Assembly: GCA_963169105.1 (NCBI GenBank)
Contig: OY720635.1
Coordinates: 161,394,976-161,458,975, forward strand
DNA length: 64,000 nt
Reading direction: 5' to 3'
From: Ceriagrion tenellum
Taxonomy: Eukaryota; Arthropoda; Insecta; Odonata; Coenagrionidae
The position numbers and the translations under genes are program-made. The notes below the pieces were generated by a model. The model made no database searches and was not told the origin of the DNA. It was given only the letters and a program-made list of their open reading frames with translations. This document shows positions 49,601-59,616 of the stretch, piece after piece; position 1 is the first letter of the stretch; every line of letters begins with the position of its first letter.

Positions 49601-50609
49601 CAATAAATAACCCTCAAGTTGGCATAAATCAAAGAAGGGGGGCGGGGGAGGGTTTTCCGGAAGGGGCACAAAAAAATGTGTGTCACGTAGTAGATCGGTA
49701 AAAAAGAGAATCGGAGGCCGGGAGGGGAGAAGAAGGGGTTGGAAAACAAACATGGTGGGGTGTGGGGGTGGTGTGTGGTGAGGAGCGGCAGGGCGGGGGA
49801 TGTGAGTTCGGGAGTCTGGAGGATGAGGAATTAAACTGCTTTCCCTCCTCGCCTCCCTGTTCCACCTTCATTTTTTTTCTCCTCTTCTTATGGGCCGGGA
49901 TTTTCGTGCCCGGATATGTGTGCGCGCGTCTGAAGACACGTGTCCGTACTACCGAGTCCTCCTCCCTCCCCTTTCCTCCCTCCACCCACCCTCCCCCTTT
50001 CCCTCCACCTTTTAAACCCCTTCACTCACTCCAGCCGGGGCATAAATGGCTCGGAGATTACCCTGCCTTCTCTCCATCTCTTCCGCACCCGACTGGTACG
50101 GCTCCTCTTCCCGCCCTCGCGCCTCCGATCCACCCAACCCCGCCGGCACCCATCCAATTCACCCGCTCACAAATCATAGTGGCTCGGCGAGGTAATTAAG
50201 TCTGAGATGGGCGGGAAACGGGGCCTGTGTGTGTCCTTTAATTCGCCCCCTTCGGCCCATCCCGCCCATCCCTCTCTCCTATCTCCGTTCCTCCGCTCTC
50301 TTTACTTTTCCTCTCCTCCCTCCCCTCCCTCCCTCTCCTCTCTGCACGCGTGACGCGGAAGAAGAGTGGAAAGAGTGATGAAGTGTATCCTGGTGTCACG
50401 TGTTGCCTACTCTCCCTCACCCACCCCTGCCGCGAAGGGCGGAGTCCGCAGTGGCCGAGGGTGGGAAGCGAAATGAATGGAAGGGCCGTGCGCTGGCACC
50501 GATGAGGCTGCGGGATGCGTGTGAGGCGGGGTCGGCACCGACACGCGGTCTCCTCTCCCCGACGTCGATCGCCCTGCATGGATACGCGTATATGGATGAC
50601 ATCATACTC
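46693..50609 (+). other. Intronic or unassigned sequence
   Basis: C/T-rich tracts at 47130-47280, 47920-48000 and 49960-50350, otherwise mixed unique sequence. No exon recognised. Confidence 0.4.
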
Positions 50610-51318
50610 TACTGTGGGTGGAGTAAACATAAAATCTTCAGAGACAGTAAAATATCTTGGAATTACCTTAACATCTGATATATCGTGGGGATTACATATA
50701 CAGAACATATTTGGCGCAAAATTAAAGAAACTAGGTTTTGTTAAGCGTATAATGAGAAGGTCCTCGGATGAAAAAGTCAAAGAGAGATGCTACTTCGCTC
50801 TAGTTAGGCCACACCTCGAATACGCCGCGAGCATTTGGGACCTTGGTCAAATAGATTTAACCAAAAAGATTAATAAAATACAAAGGAAAGCAGCGCGCTT
50901 CGTTAATAACTGCTACGAGCATACATATAGTGTCTCACAACTTTTAGAGGGATTAAGGTGGGAGCCCCTAAACACTCAGAGGCTACACGCTAGGCTTAGT
51001 TTGCTAGATAAATTCAGAACTGATATTTTTCAGGGCGACATAGAGAATATTATCATGACTCCTCACTACATCTTTACGTCTGACAGATGCGATAAACTAA
51101 GAGAGATACTCTGTCGAACATATAGGTACAAGAACTTGTTCTTTTCGAACAATAAGCGACCACAGTAAAAATTGAGCTCCACTAAATACACTCTTATAAT
51201 ACATGTCACCATTTCATCTCCAAAAAACTTACACCTTTACACGGCTGGTGACCTACCATCCCCTGCCACACGCCCAATTGACGGCTCGCGGGGTATTATG
51301 TAGATGTAGATGTAGACG
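50610..51318 (+). mobile_element. 5'-truncated LINE (non-LTR retrotransposon), RT C-terminus and 3' UTR
   Basis: An open frame (about 50610-51168) encodes VKYLGITLTSDISWG, DEKVKERCYFALVRPHLEYA, then ASIWDLG, IQRKAARFVNNCYE and CRTYRYKNLFFSNN. This is the thumb and C-terminal region of a CR1/Jockey-type reverse transcriptase. The frame is uninterrupted to its stop at 51168, so this copy is younger than 31264-32060. The upstream part of the frame does not resemble reverse transcriptase, placing the 5' truncation near 50600. The 3' UTR has CCCCTGCCACACGCCCAATTG and ends in TAGATGTAGATGTAGA (51301-51316). Confidence 0.92.
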
Positions 51319-51497
51319 TGTATTATACGGTGACGTGAGTGGCCGAGCCGTGCGTCGACTCCTCCCCTTTCCCCCCTCCCCCTAGTCCCTCTTCCACTAA
51401 TTGAACACCTGGGATGTTTTCATTCGATAGTTTATTCGTTGACGAACGTGCAGAAGTGCTTGGTATGGTTGGTGAAGAAAGGAAGTTTTTGGATGTG
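51319..51497 (+). other. Unassigned spacer
   Basis: Short unique sequence between the LINE and the SINE. Confidence 0.4.
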
Positions 51498-51825
51498 ATC
51501 AGGAGGAGAGGGGATCGGGTTGGTGTGGTGGCTAGAGTACTCGCCTAACCACACGGACGGCCAGGGTTCAAATCCCTGCAGAGGAGGATGTTTTTCAGAG
51601 GAAAATCCGATCCCTACTTGAGTGACTTGTGGAGGGCACTTCATGTACAGTACTCCGTCTGTCGGATTAGACGTTAAACCGTGGTCCCCTTGGCGCCTTT
51701 CGTTAAGAGCAGGCTAGTGCCGACGCCGGGTTTCTATCCACCCTTCCTCCCTCACCTTATCCCCTATGGTGCAAATGATCTTAGCTGTCGGTCGCCTCCC
51801 TAAAATCCAATCCAATCAGGAGGAG
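51498..51825 (+). mobile_element. tRNA-derived SINE with 11-bp target-site duplication
   Basis: The head (51509 to about 51585) resembles a tRNA. It has an RNA polymerase III A-box-like TGGCTAGAGTAC (51529-51540) and a B box GGTTCAAATCC (51565-51575). The body includes GGATTAGACGTTAAACCG, a word I recall from other animal tRNA-SINEs. The 3' end is a short AATCC-type repeat (51803-51814). The element is bounded by ATCAGGAGGAG at 51498-51508 and 51815-51825, an exact duplication indicating target-primed integration and a fairly recent insertion. The body is 306 bp and has no protein-coding capacity; such elements move using a partner LINE. Confidence 0.9.
51565..51575 (+). promoter_or_regulatory. 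Internal pol III B box of the SINE
   Basis: GGTTCAAATCC matches the GGTTCGANTCC consensus except for one common G-to-A change. Confidence 0.8.
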
Positions 51826-54159
51826 GCGAAGTAGTTGGCTGGAAGAGGTAGTGAGGTGCAGTGGGTGTCTCGAGATCGTGATGGAGGCAAGGATGTTGGG
51901 CAAGCGGGAAAGGGGGAGATAGAGAATAGGTTTTATGAACGCGATGAAGTAAGGGTAAGACCTGACTCACGCGGAGATGAAGAATGAGATATTGGAGGTC
52001 GATAGGGCTCTACCGGGGTAAAAATCGAAGCGATTTTCTACGTATTTAATCCTATTTAAATCTACTTTGACCGTTGTAATACCTCTTAATGATAATAATA
52101 GTCAATGCCACACAATTCGGTGTACATTTTTGCAAGATTAGAGTTGCTTCGATAGAGTGCATTGGACGTGAGTGCAACAGTCTATTTAGGAATCAGAAGA
52201 AAGGTGTGTGTAATTAATAATTAGTGCCTCTTTATAACGGAGATGACGACGATAAATTGGACCATGCATGATATATGTAATATAGAAAGATTATTTGAAG
52301 GAAGGAAGGAGAATGTAATGAAAGCTCACCATGTTCATTTGCACACGAATAGAGGCAGGAAATGGACAAAATTTGAGGGATTATCTAGTACAGAATGTGA
52401 GATTTATCTTGAGCAAATTGCTCTTTTCCCTAGTTTTATCCGTGTCTGCCCTCCCACCCCCAGTCTTTCCTCCCACCCTCACCCCCTGATGTCATTATTA
52501 TGGAACACCTATGTATGCATCATTCAAACTTGGGGTGTGTTTTTTTTTAAGGTTGAGGGAAATATTATTAACGTGCTAATGCGCGACCCCGCTATGCCCA
52601 TCCGTCGTGCCATAACGAAGAGCGGCGGGAAGTGTTTGCCCTTCCTCATTCCACTTTCGTCCCCGCCCAACCGCGTACAGACAGACAGCCTCCTCCCCCA
52701 TTCGACCCCCGCCCCCCTGCCACTCCCCGCGTTCTTAATGCCCGTCTCTCGTGTGTCACTCATTATTCCAGGCCGCTGTTTCTCGGGCGGCGCACGCTCT
52801 GCGCAGTTCCGAAAACTCCCGCGGGTCGGCGTGTCCGTCGCAAGGTCGTCCCCCGCCGTTCCACTCGTCGTCAAAAGCGTTTCGACTCACGCAGAAGTGA
52901 AATATTGGACTGGAAAGTTTTGGGGATCTCTCCCGCATTTACCGTGTCATTCCTCCTCCTCCCCCCTCACTACACTCCGCGCCCCTCCCCCTCTCTCCCC
53001 GCTTTCATCCAGCCTCGCCATTTCCTTCTCTAACAAATGCTCGTGCCGTGCATGAAGTAATGAATGCCCGCGTGAAACTCCGTTTGCCCCTTTTCCTGCC
53101 CCCGGTAACCCCGGTGGCCCGCCATAGTGTGTGCGCCCACAACTCCCGCCACACGTTTTGTCACCGGCAAGATTCAGCCTTTCCAGAGAATGTCGAATCC
53201 CTCTTCTGAATCCTTGACCCGAATCTCGTCGAAATGTTGGAATGTGAGTGGACGCGAGCGTCGGTCGAGACGCGCGGAGAGATAACATGTTTTTCTCGTC
53301 ACAGGTGTGAAGTTTGGGACATGGTGTTGACTTAATGAACCCTGATATCACCCAACGAACATTTTCGATATCACTTTTTAATGCTTCTTTGTGATCCTCA
53401 ATCAGTATTGGTCCTTTCTTATTCCACGCTTTCGTGCTATTTTCCATAATTTTACGCTGTAATTTTTGTCCCTTACATTTTGATTCAGAGGCATCATATC
53501 ATACTGAAAATGTAAATTGATTTTTAAAGAATTCATTCGTTCTGGCGCTTAGTATTGTATTATAAAACGGTTGAGTAATATATTCCCCCTTGTGAATGAA
53601 AATATTTATTGATAGTAATTCTCATAGGTAGACAATCGTAAACGCTTTCGGAGAAAAGGACCACGAGTATCTCCGTTCAATAGCTTACATTGCAGGCCGT
53701 CGAGAGTGAAGGGAAGGCGGAAGGATTTGGGTTCCTGTCATGGGTGCGATGGTGGCTGGCGGTCGTAGTCGCTCCTTACTGGAAAGTTTTCTCAGCCTTC
53801 TCCTTGGGTGTTTTTTTACCACGGAGACGTGAAGGAGTGTGTGTGGGTAGGGGCAAGAGGGAGTAATGTCGTCGACCCCTCGAATGTCTCCCGGAATGCG
53901 TCTCTTCTACTTCTCTCCAAGGTTTCAACACTTTGCGGCAGTGTGCCCTTCAGTCACACGAGCGCTCTCCTCGCATTTACCCCTCCGCCTCCCGGAACAG
54001 CTTCCCTCTTCCCCCTCCCCCAGCATTCGTCCGTATTTTTATTATATGAATACATATAGTCCGTATTCGTCCATCTTCAAGTCACTTGTTTTCCCTCGTT
54101 CGATTCGGCCCGTGTTTCACATTACTATGTTTGATGTTATTAATTGTACACAACTTCGT
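51826..54159 (+). other. Intronic or unassigned sequence
   Basis: Mixed sequence with a C-rich tract at 52440-53110. The 270-codon plus frame at 52243-53055 has no recognisable domain and is dominated in its second half by this tract. Confidence 0.4.
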
Positions 54160-54260
54160 CACAGGGTGACACGAAATATATAACACACAAAAAACAAACT
54201 CACAATTTAAAATATTTCGGTGGGTCGCCCACACCTTCATCAGTGATAGAATCGTTAAAC
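54160..54260 (-). repeat. Penelope-like terminal fragment with hammerhead-like motif
   Basis: On the minus strand: CTGATGA (54243-54237), a GTGGG-CGA-CCCAC hairpin, then GAAA (54218-54215) and an AT-rich segment. Only one orientation is present, unlike the three palindromes. The pattern matches the hammerhead-type motif expected in Penelope-like terminal repeats. The outer boundaries are estimates. Confidence 0.55.
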
Positions 54261-55507
54261 ATATTTTCCGTAAGATTCTGGTTGCGTTTGACGCTGCCGG
54301 GTTTTTCTTGTCGAATTTTTTTACTTTTTAGACGTATTTTACTTAATCAAATGGAAAATAATTCAGCTAGTTTATGGGTTCAACTTATATGAATGTTTAG
54401 ATTGACATAATCGCGTACTGCCCTAATTAAACGCAAAAATTTACCTAGAAGTTTCGAGCGCCTTATAAGATTACCGATTTTTCGACTATTTTAACGGCAG
54501 AGTAATTCCGAAAAAATACCCGAAATGCTTAGATCTCGCGCCTAAGGTGTCAAAGTTGAAGCTGAGGTTGAGTACTTTTTATGAACGGATGCGACTGGAG
54601 AGCCGAAAATATTGAATAGGCATTCAGATCAGGGTGCCATGCTTCACTCGGAGGGTCGTGTGCTTTCAAAAGGGCACTTGGCGCTTTGAAAGCCGAAACG
54701 AAGAGAACACTTTTCGACGGGGAACGGAAAAAAGTAGGATCGGGCGGAGGGAGAAGAGGGCGGGCAATAGCTCGCGGTGTGCTTGCCCCACTTAGGGAGG
54801 GAGAGGGGGCGGCGGAGGCGATCAGGATAAGACTCGGTGGCCTCGCATTTGACTAGCGACTATTCTGCCCCCATGTGGAGTTCCCCTTCTGGCCTCCTAT
54901 TCCTCCTCCCGACGACCGTCTCCATTCGTTTTTTTATTCTGCGTTCGGCGAGATGTCTGCTCCTTCGTGTTTTGAATAATACGACTCGGACTTAGCCCAA
55001 ACGAAATTGGTCTCCTGGAGGAAACAAAAAACTTTGCAGACGTTTGTATTCAAGTCGGATGTCCCTTGCACTTAAAGGAATTGTATCTTCTGCTATCGCT
55101 GATCAGATCGCTAGTGTTGCATGATTCTTATCGTTAAAATGGCAGCATTAATGTGCCGAACAGAAGGAGCATGCTTCTCTTTCGGGCTCGTATGGATTCA
55201 AGAAAACAGCTTATTATATAATCACATAAATTGTATGGAGGGAAGTAACATACTTTTTTTAAGTGCAAAATTCGTGTTTTATTATTTTCCTTTGACTCTG
55301 TAATATGAAAAATTAATCTGAAAGATTTAGCATGGTTACTAGAACAAATATTACCCTAGTATTTTTACTATTATCTCTGACAACTTGTTGTACAAGATGG
55401 AAAATATTGACCATGAAATGGAGAGTTTTATTTCGAATTTTACTTAAATCGCTAATCACGTCGTAGTAAATACATTTCTCTCCATTTGCAAACCACTCCT
55501 TAATTAC
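54261..55507 (+). other. Intronic or unassigned sequence
   Basis: Nothing recognised apart from a G-rich stretch near 54740-54830. Confidence 0.4.
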
Positions 55508-56620
55508 AAGTCATCATCATCTGTTATTCTGCCGAGTTGCAGGTTCCATCTACCGTCGTTGTCTCCTTCTGCTTCTTTCCCAGGCTAGTTCCTTATTCTC
55601 CTCATATCCTCCTCTCTTTCTGTCATCTTATCACTTTCAGCCTTCTTCTTCTTTGTATCTTCCTCCCGTCTACCGATCCTTCCAGAAATGTTATTATCTC
55701 CTTCCCTCTTTATAAATACACAAACCGTTTTCTTTTCTCTTCCTGACAGTGCTCAACAGATCTCTCTCATCTCCAACCTCCTCACTCCTTACTCTCTGTT
55801 CAACGTATCTTCTCCGACCTTCTCCGTGTCCACATCACAAATACCTCTGTCCTATCCCGCTCTCTCTTCCCTATGGTCCCCGTTTCCTAGCCATACGTCA
55901 CAACTCTCCGTACACAATATTTTACTAGTTTTTTCCTCAACTCCAATGTCAGGCTCATGCATAATAAACTTTTCTTATTCTGCAAGGCTTCTTTTGCCAT
56001 GGCTATTCAAGTTTTAATTTCTTCTTCACTCTTCTAATTCTCTGGAAGCATACTCCCTAGGAATCTCTACCTTTCGACTTGTTTCATTATTCCTTCTTTT
56101 TGCCTTACGCTCATATCTTCTATATCGTTTATTTCATTTATTTTGTTTTCCCTACAGTTATTTTCATCCCTTACTCCTTAACGCTCGCATGGATTCCTTC
56201 CTCTAATGTTGCCATTACTCTCTGAAGTATCTTCGGTCGATAAAGTACCATCAGTCAGTATCACCATATCATCAGGAAACCTTAAGCCTTTTATATTTCT
56301 TGTCCCAATACTTATCCCTTCTTCTTCTTCCAAGATGTTTCTTAGCATATCTCGATAAAGATATTGACGGAGGTTGGCGATAGCCAGCAATCATGCATTA
56401 CTCCTCTACGTATTTGTATACATTCTGTAAGTTCATTTATTTACTTTCACCGCTGGTTTTTTGTGCGCACAACCTTGGAATTATTCTCTTGTTCTTCCCG
56501 TCTCCCTTCTTTTCCTTAAGCGTTTTAGTAGCGTTTCCCACTTAACTTTATAAAATGTTTTTTCCATATCTATGAAACATAAGCTCATTTCTTTTTCATT
56601 AAACTCATATTCATTCTAGC
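55508..56620 (-). mobile_element. Decayed LINE relic (reverse transcriptase), second LINE group
   Basis: Piecing frames on the minus strand gives colinear reverse-transcriptase landmarks. FIDMEKTFYKVKW (near 56570-56530) corresponds to the FIDFEKAFDRV motif. GLRFPDDMVILTDG (near 56290-56250) is the catalytic FADD box with Ala changed to Pro. VTYG-stop-ETGTIGKRERDR (near 55900-55850) corresponds to the widespread YGSETWTL block, followed by MWTRRR and later GGYEE. The 3' end (55508-55520) is an ATGATGATGAC tail. Stops and frameshifts occur throughout and the copy is 5'-truncated. The YGSETWTL-type tail separates it from the (TAGATG)n LINE family. Confidence 0.85.
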
Positions 56621-57246
56621 GATATGTATGAAATAGGTCCAAGATTACGGTAGAGTTACTATTAAACCAAAAAATAAACTTCCATTATGGTCGGAAAAAG
56701 GGGTGGAAACAGGGATGGAAGGGTAAATGAAGCAGTCAAATGAGGGAATTTCCTTTCTTGCAATTAGGGGCAAAACTTAGGTTTTTTAACTTAAAAAACG
56801 AGATGACTAGCCGTGCCAAGGTTGGAATCGCCTTTCTAATTAGGTGCGCCCAAGTAGCCTTACTTTTTTCCTTAGCATTTAATCCTTGGTTCATTCTCTC
56901 AGCGAACATAATTTTTTTACGAATTGACGACTCGCCACTTCGTTAACGCTCTATCCTTCCCTCCGTCAGCGTCCAAATTCATCCTTCTCAGCCAAGGTTC
57001 GCTACTTGTACTTCAGCTCTCTCGCTTATCCCCACAATCGAGCCACCCTCCCACTTCTCACTGCTGACAATTGGTTTTCATGCTGGAATTTACGGCCTGC
57101 GCTTCTTTCCTTCCTTCATCTGAACTAGATGAGAACTCATGTGAGAAGGACTTAGCACATACCCTTTGAACGTCTCCCGCAGTGAAACCCGATCTCCCTC
57201 CGTTCGCTCCCTCTTCCTCTTTCTCTCTTGGTTCGTCAATTTTGAT
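56621..57246 (+). other. Intronic or unassigned sequence
   Basis: Mixed unique sequence with no recognisable feature. Confidence 0.4.
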
Positions 57247-57846
57247 ATTGAGGTGAAATAAGAACACTCTGTATAATCCACACAGAACTTTAATAGTTTG
57301 AGCCCGACCGGTTTCAACACTTTCGTGCCATTCTTAAGGGACTATACAATTCGTTTTTTGGCGAGGACGTATTTATATCTTATGTCGGAAGAGGGGGGGG
57401 ATTGGGGTTGAGGAAAGTATGACTAAGGATGAAGGTTAAGGGTGAAGCATCGGGCTGGAGGTGGACGTAACCAAATATTTTCCGGAAGGGGGGGGGCAGG
57501 AACTTGGTAAAGGGGAGAATAATGTAATGGTACCAAGTCATTTAACAAATCGAAACCAAATTGCTTAGCGTGCGTCATAATTTCAAAGTTCTCAATAAAA
57601 TCCAGCTTGGCACTTTTGTCAACAACATGTAAAACATTCACTTTAAAATCAGACTCATGATTAAAATTTGCTAAACGATTAGCGAAAACAGATTTGTTGT
57701 CACAATTGATGAAAGAATTAAAATGTTCTTTTGCCCTTGCAATGAAGCTTCGTCCCGTCTGTCTCACATAAAAACAATCAAACAATGGGCTCATAGCATT
57801 AAAGTTATTTGTGGATTATACAAAGTGTTCTTATTTCATCTCAATA
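57247..57846 (-). mobile_element. Truncated Penelope-like element with inverted terminal fragments
   Basis: The core is a GIY-YIG endonuclease fragment (see CDS), followed on the minus strand by a 3' region containing a hammerhead-like motif: CTTAAGA (57338-57332), GGCAC/GTGTT hairpin, GAAACCGGTC. The last 50 bp (57247-57296) recur in inverted orientation at 57795-57846, sharing TGTGGATTATAC and GTGTTCTTATTTCA. The endonuclease frame starts exactly at that junction, so reverse transcriptase and the N-terminal endonuclease are missing and an inverted terminal fragment abuts instead. This is a dead copy. Confidence 0.87.
57423..57794 (-). pseudogene. Penelope-like GIY-YIG endonuclease fragment
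   Basis: The 123-residue frame reads DCFYVRQTGRSF near residue 6, then RAKEH (residues 21-25) and KLDFIENFEI (about residues 64-73). These match the YIG strand with its QTGRSF extension, the R..EH helix and the C-terminal glutamate of GIY-YIG endonucleases fused to Penelope-type reverse transcriptases. That nuclease nicks target DNA during retrotransposition. The upstream GIY motif is absent and the YIG glycine is Arg, so the fragment should be inactive. The first five residues come from the inverted terminal fragment. The last 30 residues are proline-rich. Confidence 0.87.
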
Positions 57847-58591
57847 AGAACTCTAAATTCCACAAAGTTAGCACCCAAACCATTGAAGATATTCGTCAAT
57901 TTTTATTTTCATGGCATCATGGAAAGATGGCAGTTGTGGACCGTGAAGGAGTGATATTATCTTCATTTGGAGCTTTAAATTTTCGAAATCGTCATCGGCT
58001 TGAGCTGTTCGAACTGTTCGATCTTCGAAGCCTCTGTCCGGCTGTCGGAAGTCTTGGGACTTGCGTCTTAACCTCTCGCTGCCTTGAACGCAAATCCCAC
58101 TTCCTCTTATCCGCCTTCCCTCGGGGAACCCTCGTCACGCCCATCTCCCCTCTCTCATGAGAGCTGCTCGGAGGAAGGAAGAACGAACGGCCGCTCTCGA
58201 ATCCCCGCCTCGCCTCCTCGCCACCGCTTCTCTCCTTCCCCTCCGCCTTCGGGCCTTTTCCAGCGGAAGTTGTTCTGATGCCGCGGGAAGTCGTGGTGGA
58301 GGCTCATTAAGTTGCTCATCCAACGAGGGAGGGTTTATGCGTCTACAACAGCCCCCGTGGTGGCTCTCGGAAGGTGGGTGGTGGCGCAGGCCGTTGCTAG
58401 TTCCTCAGGGCCCGTCTGTGGGGTTGTGCGGTTGGAAGGAGTGGGGGAACGGCCGGCTTCGATGGTCGGTCCGCGCCCCGATTCGCACATCCACGCAGTC
58501 GATCCTCAGTGACACCGCGCGTCATTTGGACGGCCACGGATTTTCTCCCATTCATCACGTCAGTAATATTTTTGCCCCTCGCTTGCGTTCA
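57847..58591 (+). other. Intronic or unassigned sequence
   Basis: Mixed, locally GC-rich sequence. No domain recognised in the open frames here. Confidence 0.4.
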
Positions 58592-59150
58592 TAAAGGTAG
58601 TGCGAGCGAGATAGTTCCCTAGTCATAATAGAGACCATATTCGATATGTACGTTTTAATTTCTCCAGCTCTGTGACACATGAATAAAATATTGCATTATT
58701 AATGGTGCATTAATATATTATTTAACGACTGAAATTGTAAGTAATCCAATGAAAATATCTAAATAAGTCTTTAACTTGACTCATTTTTTTCACGCGGTAC
58801 GTTTGAAACTCCTTCAAAACGGAAGGTTTATTGTGATCCCGAAGAATTTACTGCGGTGACTGTATTATTAATTTTCCAAAATAGTTGAGAAAACACACAA
58901 ACTACACTCTGTTGACTCTTTTTTGACGAGATCTGAGTGTAGGAAATGCCTCATCTTTAATATAAGGTCTCTCTGGAGTACATACACGTACCATTTCCCA
59001 TTTAAAAGGGCTGGTATTTTCTGGCAAACATCTCGGAAAGTAATGTGGTAAGGGGTTGAATTTTTGGTGTCAATGGAAGGGTGATATATTTTTCTTTAAA
59101 ATGAAACCAAATTCATTGATTTCTAGGTAAAATGATATTTCGCTCAAAAG
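58592..59150. mobile_element. TTAA-type MITE, copy C (right tip missing)
   Basis: The body starts GGTAGTGCGAGCGAGATAG at 58596 after TAAA, probably a mutated TTAA. It follows copy A in the same orientation through AAACTCCTTCAAAACGGAAG and AAAGTAATGTGGTAAGGGG. The expected final CTACC-TTAA is not found after CGCTCAAA, so the right tip is diverged or deleted. Confidence 0.83.
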
Positions 59151-59301
59151 TTTGGCTTGTCAGATCGAATAAATATAGTGTTTGCGCTTGTAATATACGC
59201 CCCCGTGTATGGTGCAAACGGGTTTTTTTCAATGAAATTGGTGGGAAAATTTTTCGCACGCATTTCGATTAAATTAGTAACGAGAGGGAATGGTATTTGC
59301 T

Positions 59302-59616
59302 TTAATGGCTGTGATGGCGAGCATGTATCTTTCTGAGCATGATGCTGCATATTGCGTTGTATTCGATCTCCTGTATTTGAGCCAAGCCGCCGGTCAGGTC
59401 ACATAAATGTAAATTTTCTAATGCTTGCTGTTTAATCTTATACACCAGATGTTGATTATTGAAACAGGATAGGATGTAACAACTTAGTTCTTCGGGCAAT
59501 CTTCCTTCAAGAGTGTTAAACATTATGTTTTCTTTGTCGAGCATACAATTTTTGTCGTCATGCTGGCTGCATCTCATTATCGCTTCGTGAAATGCTATCT
59601 CTTGCTTGGAAATCAC
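59302..59616 (-). other. Possible coding segment of unknown function
   Basis: This minus-strand frame of about 104 codons has a balanced, protein-like composition unlike the tract-derived frames, with LPEELSCYILSCFNNQHL and ALENLHLCDLTGG near its middle. A T-rich run ending TCTCAG lies just upstream on the minus strand (about 59630-59618), which could be a 3' splice site. It ends in a stop codon, so it could be a terminal exon of a nested minus-strand gene or an unrecognised transposon piece. I recognise no family, and it may be chance. Confidence 0.3.

Noticed and set aside
52243..53055. Longest open frame (270 codons, plus)
   Set aside because: No recognisable domain. The second half is a C-rich tract with few possible stops, translating to Pro/Ser-rich low complexity. 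No splice or promoter context supports it.
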